Part shown: positions 51,025 to 60,458 of the stretch, piece after piece
Layout: each line of letters opens with the position of its first letter
Position numbering within the stretch: position 1 is the stretch's first letter
Origin: Rhodospirillaceae bacterium
GTDB lineage: Bacteria > Pseudomonadota > Alphaproteobacteria > GCA-2731375
Length of the DNA stretch: 64,000 bases
Assembly: GCA_018660265.1 (NCBI GenBank)
Contig: JABJKS010000066.1
Span: 1 to 64,000 of the forward strand
Reading direction: 5' to 3'
Program-made: the position numbers and the translations under genes
Notes under the pieces: generated by a model
Seen by the model: only the letters and a program-made list of their open reading frames with translations
What the model was told of the DNA's origin: nothing
The model's database searches: none

Positions 51025-51776
51025 CGCTGCCGAACCTTTCAGCCCTGGTCGTCGTCCACAATGAAGAGGCACAGTTGGCGGACTGCCTTGGCACGCTGGG
51101 ATTTGCCGATGAACTGGTCGTCGTCCTGGACAAATGCACCGATAACAGCAAGGCCATTGCCGAAAGCTTCAAGGCCCGCCTGGTTGAAGGATCATGGGAG
51201 ATTGAGGGCCATCGACGCAATCAAGGCCGCGATGCCTGCCAGGGCGCCTGGATTTTGGAAGTGGACGCGGACGAGCGGGCTGATGAAGCATTGGGGCGGG
51301 AAATACAGAGCGCAATAAGGGCAGAAAACGACGGCTATTTCCTGTTGCCGTTCGACAATTATATCGGCACGCGCCTGGTGCGCCACGGCTGGGGCGGTTC
51401 TTGGGGGGTATCGGCGGCACCAAGATTATCGGCCAAGGACGCCAAACGCTGGGGCGATCAGCGTATCCATCCATCCCTGACCCTGACCGGCCCACGACGT
51501 TGGCTGAAAACACCGATCCGGCACAATGTCGACCGGGATATCTCGGACATGCTGCAACGCCTGGACCGCTACACTACCAGCAAGGCTGCTGATCTGCGGG
51601 CATCGGGAGATATTGGTAATCTGGCCAGCAATATCCGGCGCATGTTCTCCCGCTTCGCCAAATGCTACATATCCCGCAAAGGCTATCGCGAAGGCGCCTA
51701 TGGTTTCCTGATCGCCCTGATGGCGGGGCTGTATCCGGTTCTCGCGCACTTAAAAGCCCGGTTAGAGGACGACTAG
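51021..51776 (+). CDS. Glycosyltransferase family 2 (LPS-type, WaaE/KdtX-like)
   Basis: The 251-aa protein has a GT2 GT-A fold: SALVVVHNEEAQLADCLGTLGFADELVVVLD (about 6-36) and WILEVDADERADEAL (about 76-90) with the DxD-type Asp pair. GVSAAPRLSAKDAKRWGDQRIHPSL (about 135-159) is the acceptor-side region seen in WaaE-like LPS glucosyltransferases. It lacks membrane helices but ends with a hydrophobic segment (YGFLIALMAGLYPVLAHL). The start overlaps the GT9 stop (ATGA). The sugar is unassigned. Confidence 0.85.
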   Translation: MTLPNLSALVVVHNEEAQLADCLGTLGFADELVVVLDKCTDNSKAIAESFKARLVEGSWEIEGHRRNQGRDACQGAWILEVDADERADEALGREIQSAIRAENDGYFLLPFDNYIGTRLVRHGWGGSWGVSAAPRLSAKDAKRWGDQRIHPSLTLTGPRRWLKTPIRHNVDRDISDMLQRLDRYTTSKAADLRASGDIGNLASNIRRMFSRFAKCYISRKGYREGAYGFLIALMAGLYPVLAHLKARLEDD

Positions 51777-51779
51777 ACA

Positions 51780-52808
51780 ATGCGGGTGATGCAAACAATG
51801 GCGGGGGCCAAACACGGTGGGGCGGAGGCATTTTTCACCCGCCTGGTACTGGCCCTGCACAAGGCCGGCCTGGATCAAAAGGTCATCCTGCGTCCCAACG
51901 GGGCCCGGGAACAACAACTGTCCGACGGCGGCGTTGCGCCGACAACCCTGGCCTTTGGCGGCAAACTGGATATTTCCACCCGCCTCGGGCTGCGCCGGGA
52001 GATCTCCCGCTTCAAGCCTGATGTGGTTTTGAGCTGGATGAACCGGGCCGCCTCATTCTGCCCGAAACCGGCAGGCCGTTTCGTCCATTGTGCCCGCCTG
52101 GGCGGCTACTATGATCTGAAATATTACCAAAATTGTGATCATCTGGTCGGCAACACACAAGGCATCGTCGACTATTTCGTTGAACAGGGCTGGCCGGCGG
52201 AACGATCCCATTATTTGCCCAATTTCGTTGCCGAAACGCCCGCCGCGCCCATGGAGCGGCTGAAACTGTCCACGCCGGGTGATGCGGCAGTGGTTCTGGC
52301 ATTGGGTCGGTTGCACGAGAATAAGGCATTTGATGTTCTGATCCAGGCCATGCGCCGATTGCCCGATGTCTATTTGTGGCTGGCGGGCGAAGGACCGTTG
52401 GAGGCTGAACTGCGCCGCCAGGCAGTAACTTTAGGCGTCGCGCCGCGCATTCGATTTCTTGGCTGGCAGCAGGATCCGGGGCCTCTGTATGCCGCTGCAG
52501 ATCTGGTCGCCTGTCCATCGCGTATCGAGCCTTTGGGCAATGTAGTGCTGGAAGCCTGGGCCCGGCGCAAACCCATCGTTGCAGCCGCTTCCGACGGCCC
52601 GGTGGAGCTGATCCGGGACGGAGAAAACGGCCTGTTGGTGGCCCTGGAAGATGCAGATGCCATGGCAGCTGCGATAAACTATATTCTGGCTAACAAGGCA
52701 GGTGCGCAAAGCCTGGCCGCGGTGGGATACCGCGATTATCAGGCCGATTATGCGGAGGCGGTCGTCGTGCAACGCTATTTGGACTTTTTTGCCAAGGTGG
52801 CCGCCTGA
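51780..52808 (+). CDS. Glycosyltransferase family 4
   Basis: The 342-aa protein has the GT-B fold: N-terminal TMAGAKHGGAEAFFTRLVLALHKAGL (about 6-31). The donor site is ALGRLHENKAFDVLIQAMRRLPDVYLWLAGEGPLEAEL (about 180-217) and PSRIEPLGNVVLEAWARRKPIVAAASDGPVELI (about 243-275), with the EX7E-type glutamates. Only 3 nt separate it from the GT2 gene, and asnB starts on the last base of its stop codon. The operon therefore builds a surface glycan. Linkage and sugar are unknown. Confidence 0.88.
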   Translation: MRVMQTMAGAKHGGAEAFFTRLVLALHKAGLDQKVILRPNGAREQQLSDGGVAPTTLAFGGKLDISTRLGLRREISRFKPDVVLSWMNRAASFCPKPAGRFVHCARLGGYYDLKYYQNCDHLVGNTQGIVDYFVEQGWPAERSHYLPNFVAETPAAPMERLKLSTPGDAAVVLALGRLHENKAFDVLIQAMRRLPDVYLWLAGEGPLEAELRRQAVTLGVAPRIRFLGWQQDPGPLYAAADLVACPSRIEPLGNVVLEAWARRKPIVAAASDGPVELIRDGENGLLVALEDADAMAAAINYILANKAGAQSLAAVGYRDYQADYAEAVVVQRYLDFFAKVAA

Positions 52809-54589
52809 TGTGTGGCATCGCAGGCATCATGACGACGGATGGCACCGCGCCGGATCAGTCCACGCTTGATATCTTACAGGCTGCATTGCGCCATCGCGGG
52901 CCCGATGGTGCGGGACAACATCTGGGCGAGGGCGTCGGTCTGGTTCATACACGCCTGGCCATCATCGACCTGAAGACCGGCGATCAGCCTTTTCAAAGTC
53001 CGGACGGCACTGCCCTGATCGCCAATGCCGAGATTTACAATTATCTGGAATTGCGTGAAACCCTGGTGGCTGGGCCCCAGGATATCCAACTGAAGACCCA
53101 GTCCGATTGCGAACCGGCGTTATATCTGTACTGCCGGGACGGGGTGGATTTTGCCAACCAGATGCGCGGCATGTATGCCATTGCCATTCATGATCCAAAC
53201 GAAGGCCAGCTTATACTGGCCCGGGATCCGTTCGGCATTAAACCATTGTACTATGTTGAAGGGCCCTTTGGCTTTGCCTTCGCGTCAGAGCCGGCTGCAC
53301 TGCTCAAGGCGGGTTTGGTTGGGCCCGGGGTGGCCGAACAGCCCCTGCACGAATTGTTGCAAATACAGTTCACCACCGGCCGGCATACCATTCATCCGGA
53401 CATCCATCGCGTCTTGCCGGGGGAAACCCTGGTCATTGCCCAGGGGCGCATTGTCGACCGCCGCCGCCGTAGCGCCCTGCCCCTCACCCCGCCGCGCGAA
53501 CAAACCGAAACGGCGGCCCTGGCTGAGCTGGAGCAAGTCTTGATGGACAGTGTGGAAATCCATCAACGATCCGACGTGCCTTATGGCATGTTTCTGTCAG
53601 GCGGCATCGACAGTTCCGCCCTTCTGACTTTGATGACGCGCCTGAACGATCAACCCGTGCATGCCTTCACCGCCGGTTTCAGTGGCACTAAAGTCCATGA
53701 CGAGCGGGATCAGGCCCGTGCCCTGGCCCGGCAACTGGGGGCCGAGCACTACGAAATTGATTTCGTGGAAAGTGATTTCTGGGCCCTGCTGCCGGAAGTT
53801 GCCGCGGTCCTTGATGACCCGGCGGCAGACTATGCCACCCTGCCCACATACAAACTGGCCGCAAAGGCCAAGGCTGCTGGCATGAAGGTGGTATTGTCGG
53901 GCGAGGGCGGTGATGAATTGTTTGCCGGCTATGGCCGCTATAAGGACGCCCAGCGGTCCTGGTGGGTTGGCGGGCCGCGCATTATGCGCCGGACCGGACG
54001 TTTTGATCGGCTTGGCATCCTGCGCCAGCCGTCCGATACCTGGCGGGACGGTATCCGGGCGGCGGAAAGCACCCTGGGGGCCGCTGATCTTAGCCGCCTG
54101 CAACTTGCCCAGGCCATCGATTGCGCCGATTGGCTGCCGAATGATCTGTTGATCAAGCTGGATCGTTGTCTCATGGCCCACGGCGTCGAAGGGCGGACGC
54201 CGTTTCTGGACCCGGTGGTGGCAAATTTCGCCTATCGACTGCCCGATGACCTGAAACTGCAAAATGGCAAAGGCAAATATCTGCTGCGCCGCTGGCTGGC
54301 CACTGCCTCTCCCATGGCCAGGCCTTTTGACCGCAAATTTGGTTTCACCGTGCCCGTCGCCGAATGGATCCGTAGCCGGGGCGAGAAACTTGGGCCGCTG
54401 GTGGCAGCGCAACCAGGCGTCCATGCCATCGCCCATCCGGACCGTGTTACAGCACTTTATCAAAGCAGCGGTAAACGCCAGGGATTTGCCGCCTGGACCC
54501 TGTTATTCTATGCCCTGTGGCATCGCCATCACGTTTTGGGCGCAGCACCCCAGGGCGACGTATTTGAAACCCTGTCCACTTCAGCCTAA
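52808..54589 (+). CDS. asnB: Asparagine synthase (glutamine-hydrolysing)
   Basis: The 593-aa enzyme starts MCGIAGIM, so Cys2 is the glutaminase nucleophile. RGPDG (about 30-34) and the DPFGIKPLYY motif (about 140-149) are in the Ntn domain. The ATP-pyrophosphatase domain has FLSGGIDSSALLTLM (about 260-274) and the SGEGGDELFAGYGRY motif (about 363-377). It follows the glycosyltransferases directly, which is typical for the glycan-cluster AsnB subgroup that amidates a surface sugar. Free asparagine synthesis is the alternative. Confidence 0.9.
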   Translation: MCGIAGIMTTDGTAPDQSTLDILQAALRHRGPDGAGQHLGEGVGLVHTRLAIIDLKTGDQPFQSPDGTALIANAEIYNYLELRETLVAGPQDIQLKTQSDCEPALYLYCRDGVDFANQMRGMYAIAIHDPNEGQLILARDPFGIKPLYYVEGPFGFAFASEPAALLKAGLVGPGVAEQPLHELLQIQFTTGRHTIHPDIHRVLPGETLVIAQGRIVDRRRRSALPLTPPREQTETAALAELEQVLMDSVEIHQRSDVPYGMFLSGGIDSSALLTLMTRLNDQPVHAFTAGFSGTKVHDERDQARALARQLGAEHYEIDFVESDFWALLPEVAAVLDDPAADYATLPTYKLAAKAKAAGMKVVLSGEGGDELFAGYGRYKDAQRSWWVGGPRIMRRTGRFDRLGILRQPSDTWRDGIRAAESTLGAADLSRLQLAQAIDCADWLPNDLLIKLDRCLMAHGVEGRTPFLDPVVANFAYRLPDDLKLQNGKGKYLLRRWLATASPMARPFDRKFGFTVPVAEWIRSRGEKLGPLVAAQPGVHAIAHPDRVTALYQSSGKRQGFAAWTLLFYALWHRHHVLGAAPQGDVFETLSTSA

Positions 54590-54598
54590 GAGGAAGCA

Positions 54599-55948
54599 AT
54601 GGCAGAAACCCAAAAAATTTATGATCTGATAATTCGCGGCGGCACATTGGTAACCCACAACGGTATCGCATTGGGGGATGTTGCCGTGCGGCAGGGTCGT
54701 ATTGTGGCGATCGGGGATCTGGCCACAGCATCCGCCGGCGAAATCGTGGATGCCAGGGGCCTGCACGTTTTGCCCGGTGTCATCGATACCCAGGTGCATT
54801 TTCGCGAACCTGGTAATGAGCATAAGGAAGATCTGGAGGCGGGTTCCCGCGGTGCCGTCCTGGGCGGCGTGACCGGTGTCTTTGAAATGCCCAATACGGC
54901 CCCTCTGACGACAAACCCAGAGGCGCTGGCCGACAAACTGGCCCGGGCCAAGGATCGGATGTGGTGCGAGCATGCCTTCTATATGGGTGGCACGGGGGAG
55001 AACGCGGAATTATTGCCCGCGCTGGAACGCCTGCCGGGTGTTTGCGGCGTCAAAATCTTCATGGGCTCTTCCACCGGGAACCTGTTGACCGAGGATGACC
55101 CCACCCTGCGGCGCATCCTAGGCGCCATCAACCGGCGCTGCGCCGTGCATGCGGAAGACGAACCCCGCCTGAAGGAACGCCAGCACCTGGCGGAGGAAGC
55201 CGCGGACCCCGCAGCCCATCCGTTATGGCGGGATCCTGAAACAGCCCTGCGCGCCACCAAACGACTAATCGCGATCGCACGCGAAACCGGGGCCCGGGTG
55301 CATGTGCTGCATATTACCACAGCCGAGGAAATGCAGTTTCTGGCCCAGCAGAAAGATGTCGCCACGGTCGAAGTCACGCCCCAGCATCTAACGCTTGCAG
55401 CACCGGATTGTTATGCGGAAATGGGCACTCGGGCCCAGATGAACCCGCCCATTCGCGATGAAAACCATCGTCAGGGCCTGTGGTGGGGTTTGGATCAGGG
55501 CGTCGTCGATGTCATCGGCTCGGACCATGCACCCCACACACTGGAAGAAAAAGCGGCCACTTATCCGGCCAGCCCATCCGGCATGCCGGGCGTGCAGACT
55601 TTGCTGCCCGTCATGCTGGATCATGTGGCGGCGGGGCGGTTAAGCCTGTTGCGCCTGATGGATTTGCTCTGTGCCGGGCCGGCCCGCCTGTTCGGTATCG
55701 CCGGCAAGGGGCGCATCGCGGTCGGTTATGACGGTGATTTTACCCTGGTGGATCTAAGCGCCAAACGGACCATATTGGATGCGGATATGGCTAACCGGTC
55801 CGGTTGGACGCCTTTCCATGGCCGGGAGGTCACCGGCTGGCCCATGGCAACGATCATTCGGGGTCAGGTGGTCATGCAGAATGGTGAATTAGCCGCAAAA
55901 GCAGCTGGGCAGCCCCTACGGTTCGGTGAGACCTTGCCGGGCGGATAA
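54599..55948 (+). CDS. pyrC: Dihydroorotase (class I type)
   Basis: The 449-aa cyclic amidohydrolase has DTQVHFREPG (63-72), where the first metal His of the usual DxHxH is Gln, as in an alphaproteobacterial DHOase subgroup. EHKEDLEAGSRGAVLGGVTGVFEMPNT (about 75-101) and CAVHAEDE follow, with SDHAPHTLEEKA (about 303-314) at the C-terminal metal site. Dihydroorotases close carbamoyl-aspartate in pyrimidine synthesis. Hydantoinase or allantoinase activity is less likely. AGGAAGC lies just upstream. No other pyr gene is adjacent. Confidence 0.85.
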   Translation: MAETQKIYDLIIRGGTLVTHNGIALGDVAVRQGRIVAIGDLATASAGEIVDARGLHVLPGVIDTQVHFREPGNEHKEDLEAGSRGAVLGGVTGVFEMPNTAPLTTNPEALADKLARAKDRMWCEHAFYMGGTGENAELLPALERLPGVCGVKIFMGSSTGNLLTEDDPTLRRILGAINRRCAVHAEDEPRLKERQHLAEEAADPAAHPLWRDPETALRATKRLIAIARETGARVHVLHITTAEEMQFLAQQKDVATVEVTPQHLTLAAPDCYAEMGTRAQMNPPIRDENHRQGLWWGLDQGVVDVIGSDHAPHTLEEKAATYPASPSGMPGVQTLLPVMLDHVAAGRLSLLRLMDLLCAGPARLFGIAGKGRIAVGYDGDFTLVDLSAKRTILDADMANRSGWTPFHGREVTGWPMATIIRGQVVMQNGELAAKAAGQPLRFGETLPGG

Positions 55949-55980
55949 CAGACGTTATGATCCCAACAAATATCTCTTTG

Positions 55981-56039
55981 GAGCAATTTTCAATCAATTG
56001 GAGTCACCCTTGTGATCAAATTGATTGGTTCAATTGCTC
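55981..56039. repeat. Dispersed intergenic palindrome, copy 3
   Basis: GAGCAATT...CAATCAATT is mirrored by AAATTGATTG...AATTGCTC, with 59 bp overall. The element is close in sequence to that at 59216 (the same GAGCAATTTTCAATCAATTGG arm). Confidence 0.8.
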
Positions 56040-56104
56040 TTTCCCTAAGAATCCGAGCATGCTTAAAGTAGGCATGCTCTAGTAAAATGTGATTGGAAAT
56101 GGTT

Positions 56105-57100
56105 ATGAGCGGTACATTCAAGGCTTGGTGGGCCACGGACGTCGACGGCAAAGCAAATGTGGCACTGACGGATGTGGCGGATGCCGATCTACCGGCAAAT
56201 GAAGTAACCGTTGGGGTGAAATATTCCACCATCAATTATAAGGACGGCCTGGCCGTTCAAGGTAACAAATCAAAAATCATGCGCTCCCTGCCCATGGCAC
56301 CGGGCATCGACTACGCCGGCGTGGTGGAAGCTTCCGACAGCGCCGATTATGCGGTTGGCGATGAAGTTGTGCTGACCGGCTGGGGTGTGGGTGAGGCGGT
56401 CTCGGGCGGCTTGTCACAAAGAGCACGCGCCAAGGCGGATTGGCTGGTGAAAAAGCCTGCGGGATTGAGCCTGCAGCAGACCATGGCCATCGGCACCGCC
56501 GGTTTCACTGCGATGATGAGTGTTCTGGCCCTGGAAGATGCCGGCGTTAAACCGGGTAATGGCGATGTGATCGTTACGGGTGCTGCGGGCGGCGTCGGTT
56601 CTGTCGCCGTGGCGGTTCTGGCCAAACTGGGATACAGCGTCGCGGCCTCCACCGGGCGGGAGAGCGAACATGACTATCTGCGCGGCCTTGGTGCCACGTC
56701 CATTGTGCCCCGGTCGGAATTGAGTGAGCCGGGACGACCCCTGGGCCGGGAAACCTGGGCCGGTGGTATTGATACCGTCGGCAGCCAGATCCTGGTCAAT
56801 GTGTTGGCGGCAACCAAATCCCTGGGCACGGTTGCGGTTTGCGGCCTGGCGGCGGGGGCTGATCTGCCGGGCACTGTGTTGCCGTTCATCCTGCGAGGTG
56901 TGCGGATTTGGGGTATCGATTCTGTATATTGCCCCGCCGAACGCCGGGCCCAGGCCTGGGCCCGATTGGCCACGGACCTGCCCCTGGACAAGCTGGATGC
57001 CATGACCAATATGAAAGCCATGGCCGATGTACCGGCCATCACCGCCGACATCCTGAAAGGCCAGGTTCGCGGGCGTACGGTGATCGACGTTAACGCTTAA
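56105..57100 (+). CDS. acuI: MDR-family acrylyl-CoA reductase-like enzyme (AcuI/YhdH)
   Basis: The 331-aa protein matches the YhdH/AcuI branch of zinc-free MDR enzymes. NYKDGLAVQG (about 45-54) and SLPMAPGIDYAGVV (about 62-75) are diagnostic, VTGAAGGVGSVAVAVLAKLGYSV (about 156-178) is the NADPH site, and GIDSVYCPAERRAQAW (about 275-290) is the C-terminal hallmark. AcuI reduces acryloyl-CoA to propionyl-CoA with NADPH. The start at 56105 was preferred over two upstream in-frame ATGs. selD follows after 24 nt. Confidence 0.85.
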   Translation: MSGTFKAWWATDVDGKANVALTDVADADLPANEVTVGVKYSTINYKDGLAVQGNKSKIMRSLPMAPGIDYAGVVEASDSADYAVGDEVVLTGWGVGEAVSGGLSQRARAKADWLVKKPAGLSLQQTMAIGTAGFTAMMSVLALEDAGVKPGNGDVIVTGAAGGVGSVAVAVLAKLGYSVAASTGRESEHDYLRGLGATSIVPRSELSEPGRPLGRETWAGGIDTVGSQILVNVLAATKSLGTVAVCGLAAGADLPGTVLPFILRGVRIWGIDSVYCPAERRAQAWARLATDLPLDKLDAMTNMKAMADVPAITADILKGQVRGRTVIDVNA

Positions 57101-57124
57101 GCAGCCACAATATTCGAGGGAACC

Positions 57125-58186
57125 ATGAGCATAAACGAAATTGAACAAGAGCCGCCGCGCCTTACATCCCTGGCACACGGCGGCGGTTGAGGCTGCAAGA
57201 TTGCTCCTGCCGTGCTGCATGAGCTGCTTGCGAATTTACCGAAGCCCGATCCGGACGCCAACCTGTTGGTCGGCCATGAAACCGGTGACGATGCAGCCGT
57301 CTATCAAATTGATGATACCCGCGCCATGGTGGCGACGACGGATTTCTTTATGCCCGTGGTCGACGATCCCTACGAATTCGGTCGTATCTCGGCCACCAAT
57401 GCCCTCTCGGACGTCTACGCTGTTGGCGGTCGCCCGGTGCTGGCCTTGGCCATCGTCGGCATGCCCATCGACAAAATCTCCACCGATACATTCCGACAGG
57501 TACTGGCAGGCGGTGCCGCTGTCTGCAAGGAAGCCGGTGTGCCTATCGCGGGTGGCCATTCCATTGATACGTTGGAGCCAATTTATGGCCTGGCCGCCAT
57601 CGGCATGGTGGATATCAGCAATATCAAACGCAATATCGGTGCCAGGCCGGGTGATGCCCTGATCCTGGGAAAGGGTTTGGGCACCGGTTTTCTGGCCTCC
57701 GCCATGAAAAGCGGTACCATCACGGACGCCGCCTACAAGGAAATGATCGAGACCACGACGCTTTTGAATGATATCGGCGCGGACCTTGGGGCCCGGGAAG
57801 ACGTCCATGCCATGACCGATATCACTGGTTTTGGTCTATTGGGGCATTTGAGCGAAGTTTGCCAAGGCACCGGCCTGGGCGCTAATCTGGACCTAAGCGC
57901 CATTCCATTATTGGCCTCGGGTCGGGAATTGGCGGAAGCAGGCGTCAATACGGGTGCCACGGGCCGCAACCGGGTGGCATTTGCAGAAAACGTCCGTTTG
58001 CCCAGCGGTCTGCCGGATTGGCACAATAATATGCTCTATGATCCGCAAACTGCCGGGCCGTTGCTGGTTGCCTGTGATCCGGGCGCGGCGAACGAAATAC
58101 TGGCGCTGTTTCACGCCCGTGGTTATGACGCAGCCGCGATAATCGGCCATTGCACGGCAGGCGATCCGGTCATTACGGTATCGTAA
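57125..58186 (+). CDS. selD: Selenide, water dikinase with predicted selenocysteine 22
   Basis: Read through the TGA at 57188-57190, SelD is 353 aa: LTSLAHGGG-U-GCKIAPAVLHELL. The Sec is at the catalytic position held by Cys or Sec in other SelD proteins, followed by the invariant GCK. ETGDDAAVYQ (about 52-61), TTDFFMPVVDDPYEFGRISATNALSDVYAVGG (about 70-101) and GGHSIDTLEP are conserved ATP/Mg sites. SelD makes selenophosphate, the donor for Sec-tRNA. A SECIS-like hairpin lies at 57203-57224. A start at 57125 fits the usual N-terminus; starting downstream of the TGA would remove the catalytic centre. It overlaps the convergent methyltransferase gene by 14 bp. Confidence 0.92.
57203..57224 (+). 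promoter_or_regulatory. bSECIS-like hairpin in selD
   Basis: GCTC (57203-57206) pairs with GAGC (57221-57224) and TGC (57208-57210) with GCA (57217-57219), with one C-T mismatch between. The apical loop CGTGCT contains GT. It begins 12 nt after the TGA codon, in the range for SelB-dependent recoding. Confidence 0.6.
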
Positions 58187-58949
58187 TTAAATTTAGGGCC
58201 GCACCATTACGCAACACCGCCTGGGCTTGTTCCGTATCATTGCCATTGCCATCCAAGAGGCAAAGGCCGGGATGCAAAACTGTGGGGCCCCGGCCTTGTA
58301 CTTTGGCCTGAACTATCACGCGCTTTGCCGGTTTATTAGATGCAGCCCAGAGGGGGAAGACCACAATGTCGCCGGCCCCCTGGCCCAGGCCCTCTAACAG
58401 GGTGCCCAGGCGTTCGCTGCGATGGATCACCGTAATGGTCCCCCCCGATATGGTGCGCCGTAGACAGAAGGCCAGCCACTCGGCCAGCGGGGTATCCCCC
58501 TCGCCGTGCGCGACGGCTTTGCCGGCATCGGGAGGCGGGGAATTACGGCCTGCCGGGTGAAAGGGCGGATTGCAGACCACGTGATCAAAAACCGCTTGGC
58601 CAATTTCCGGCGGCGGCCTGCGAATATCGCCCTGAAAAATACTGATCTGGCTGGCCATTTTGTTGGCGGCAATATTTCGGGCCGCCAGGGCAACCAGTTC
58701 CGGCTGAATTTCCAGGCCCGTGATGTGCAGATCGGGACAGCGCGCCCCTAAACACAAAGACACCGCGCCAACGCCCGCACCGACATCCAAAACCGTCTGC
58801 CCTGCCGTGGCCCGCACAGCCGCCGCCAGCAAGATCGCGTCGTCCCCCGCCCGATAGCCTTTGCGCGGCTGGTTCAGCTGAATGCGCCGGTCCAACAGGC
58901 CGTCATGGCTGATATCATCGGTTTTATGGGCGTCATCACTGGGGGCCAT
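58173..58949 (-). CDS. Class I SAM-dependent methyltransferase, TrmN6-like
   Basis: The protein is about 258 aa. LDVGAGVGAVSLCLGARCPDLHITGLEI (about 54-81) is the SAM-binding motif, and VFDHVVCNPPFHPAG (about 123-137) has the NPPF motif of N6-adenine or tRNA1(Val) m6A37 methyltransferases. GGTITVIHRSERLGTLLEGLG is the family's late strand. TrmN6 is the best match. The ATG at 58949 was preferred over 58958. It overlaps a DUF2007 gene upstream by 14 nt and ends 14 nt inside the selD 3' end. Confidence 0.85.
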   Translation of the reverse strand: MAPSDDAHKTDDISHDGLLDRRIQLNQPRKGYRAGDDAILLAAAVRATAGQTVLDVGAGVGAVSLCLGARCPDLHITGLEIQPELVALAARNIAANKMASQISIFQGDIRRPPPEIGQAVFDHVVCNPPFHPAGRNSPPPDAGKAVAHGEGDTPLAEWLAFCLRRTISGGTITVIHRSERLGTLLEGLGQGAGDIVVFPLWAASNKPAKRVIVQAKVQGRGPTVLHPGLCLLDGNGNDTEQAQAVLRNGAALNLITIP

Positions 58950-59157
58950 AGCTCTCAATCTCTGCTTCTTTCAACAGCCCACGAGCGCGGTCTACATCAT
59001 CGTCAAGCACCATGAGGCGGCGGTTGAAGGCCCCGATGGAGCCTTCCAGGACGGAGATATGTTGATCCAACAGCACGCTTTCGATGCCGGCGTCCCGCAA
59101 ATAGGCCTCCACCCAGGACAATAATACCACGTCGTTGCTGCGCAATAGTTCGATCAT
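58936..59157 (-). CDS. DUF2007 family protein
   Basis: This 73-aa protein fits DUF2007: MIELLRSNDVVLLSWVEAYLRDAGIESVLLDQHISVLEGSIGA-type start (residues 1-43) and LMVLDDDVDRARGLLKEAE (about 48-66). The family is small, soluble and uncharacterised, often next to RNA-modifying genes. It overlaps the methyltransferase start by 14 nt, so they are coupled. The ATG at 59157 was chosen because the upstream 25 residues do not fit the family. Confidence 0.8.
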   Translation of the reverse strand: MIELLRSNDVVLLSWVEAYLRDAGIESVLLDQHISVLEGSIGAFNRRLMVLDDDVDRARGLLKEAEIESYGPQ

Positions 59158-59215
59158 GGCAATTTCCCGTAATGGGCCCTTGCTTTTAGCCCCATGAATG
59201 CAGTCTATAGGGCTA

Positions 59216-59273
59216 GAGCAATTTTCAATCAATTGGATTTACTCTCGTGATCCAAGTGATTGGTTCAATTGCT
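59216..59273. repeat. Dispersed intergenic palindrome, copy 4
   Basis: GAGCAATTTTCAATCAATTGG opens and CCAAGTGATTGGTTCAATTGCT closes the element, closely matching copy 3 at 55981. Confidence 0.8.
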
Positions 59274-59359
59274 GTTTTCTTGCGAGTCCCAGCGCCCTTG
59301 GGCATGTTTTATGTAGACATGTTCTGGTGGCACGAGGTCGCGATTAACCAAAGGAATAC

Positions 59360-60379
59360 TTGGTGGCGGACGTAATACAGTTGGAGGGGGCTGCCCCCCG
59401 GCGGCCTTCGATGGAGCCGTTGATGCAATTGGTGGGTGATGATCTGATCAAGGTCAACCACACCATATTAGATAAAATGCACAGCCGGGCACCGTTGATA
59501 CCGCAATTGGCCGGGCACATTATCGCCTCGGGCGGCAAGCGCCTGCGCCCCATGTTGACCTTGGCCACCACGCGCCTGTGCGGCTATACCGGCGAACGCC
59601 AAATCGGTCTGGCGGCAGCGGTGGAATTTATTCATACCGCATCCCTGCTGCATGATGATGTTGTGGATGAAAGTGATCTGCGCCGGGGCGATGCCACGGC
59701 AAATGTGCTGTGGGGCAACCAGCCCAGCGTCCTGGTCGGTGATTTTCTATTCTCCCGTGCCTTTCAGATCATGGTGCAGGACGGCAGCCTGGAAGTGTTG
59801 CGGGTTCTGGCCAATGCCTCTGCCGTTATCTCCGAAGGCGAGGTGATGCAGCTGGAAACCCTGAATAATGTTGAGTTGCCGGAGGAAAAATACCTCGAAG
59901 TCGTCGCCGCCAAGACCGCTGCCTTGTTCGCGGCCGCCTGCCGGATCGGCGCAACTATCGCCAGTCGTGGCACGGCAGAGGAAGACGCGCTGGAGGCCTT
60001 TGGCCGTAATCTTGGCGTCGCCTTTCAATTGGTAGACGACACCCTGGACTATTCCCAGCATCAGGCCACGTTGGGCAAGACCGTGGGCGATGATTTCCGG
60101 GAATGCAAAGTGACCCTGCCGGTGCTGTTGGCCTATAGCCGCGGTGACGAGGCAGAGCGCACATTCTGGCGGCGGACTATTTCAGACGGTGACCAAAAAG
60201 ACGGCGATCTGGAACACGCCATAATATTGATTGAGAGCCACAACGCTCATCGCGATGCCATCGAACGGGCCCGCCACTATGGTGCCATGGCCCGGGACGG
60301 CCTGGGCATTTTCCCCGACGGCGAAGCCAAACGGGCCCTTACAGACGTCGTCGATTTCTGCATCGAACGGGTTTACTAG
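59360..60379 (+). CDS. ispB: Polyprenyl diphosphate synthase (octaprenyl/decaprenyl type)
   Basis: This 339-aa trans-prenyltransferase has GGKRLRPML (58-66), the first Asp-rich motif LLHDDVVDESDLRR (97-109) and the second QLVDDTLDYSQ (about 223-233). It makes the long isoprenoid chain for ubiquinone. Large residue pairs upstream of the first motif are not bulky enough to call chain length exactly. The start is TTG at 59360 or GTG at 59363, behind AAGGAAT. It is followed by tRNA-Pro. Confidence 0.9.
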   Translation: MVADVIQLEGAAPRRPSMEPLMQLVGDDLIKVNHTILDKMHSRAPLIPQLAGHIIASGGKRLRPMLTLATTRLCGYTGERQIGLAAAVEFIHTASLLHDDVVDESDLRRGDATANVLWGNQPSVLVGDFLFSRAFQIMVQDGSLEVLRVLANASAVISEGEVMQLETLNNVELPEEKYLEVVAAKTAALFAAACRIGATIASRGTAEEDALEAFGRNLGVAFQLVDDTLDYSQHQATLGKTVGDDFRECKVTLPVLLAYSRGDEAERTFWRRTISDGDQKDGDLEHAIILIESHNAHRDAIERARHYGAMARDGLGIFPDGEAKRALTDVVDFCIERVY

Positions 60380-60458
60380 CCCCTTTCCACCTTGCCGCCG
60401 CCCGTCCTGGGCGCTATAAGCACGCGGTCCACCCAAATTCACGGTGGACATCACGTGC

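Noticed and set aside
57141-57662. Alternative plus-strand frame at the start of selD
   Set aside because: It is rich in Pro, Ser and Thr and lacks any motif, while the read-through selD frame carries all conserved SelD residues.
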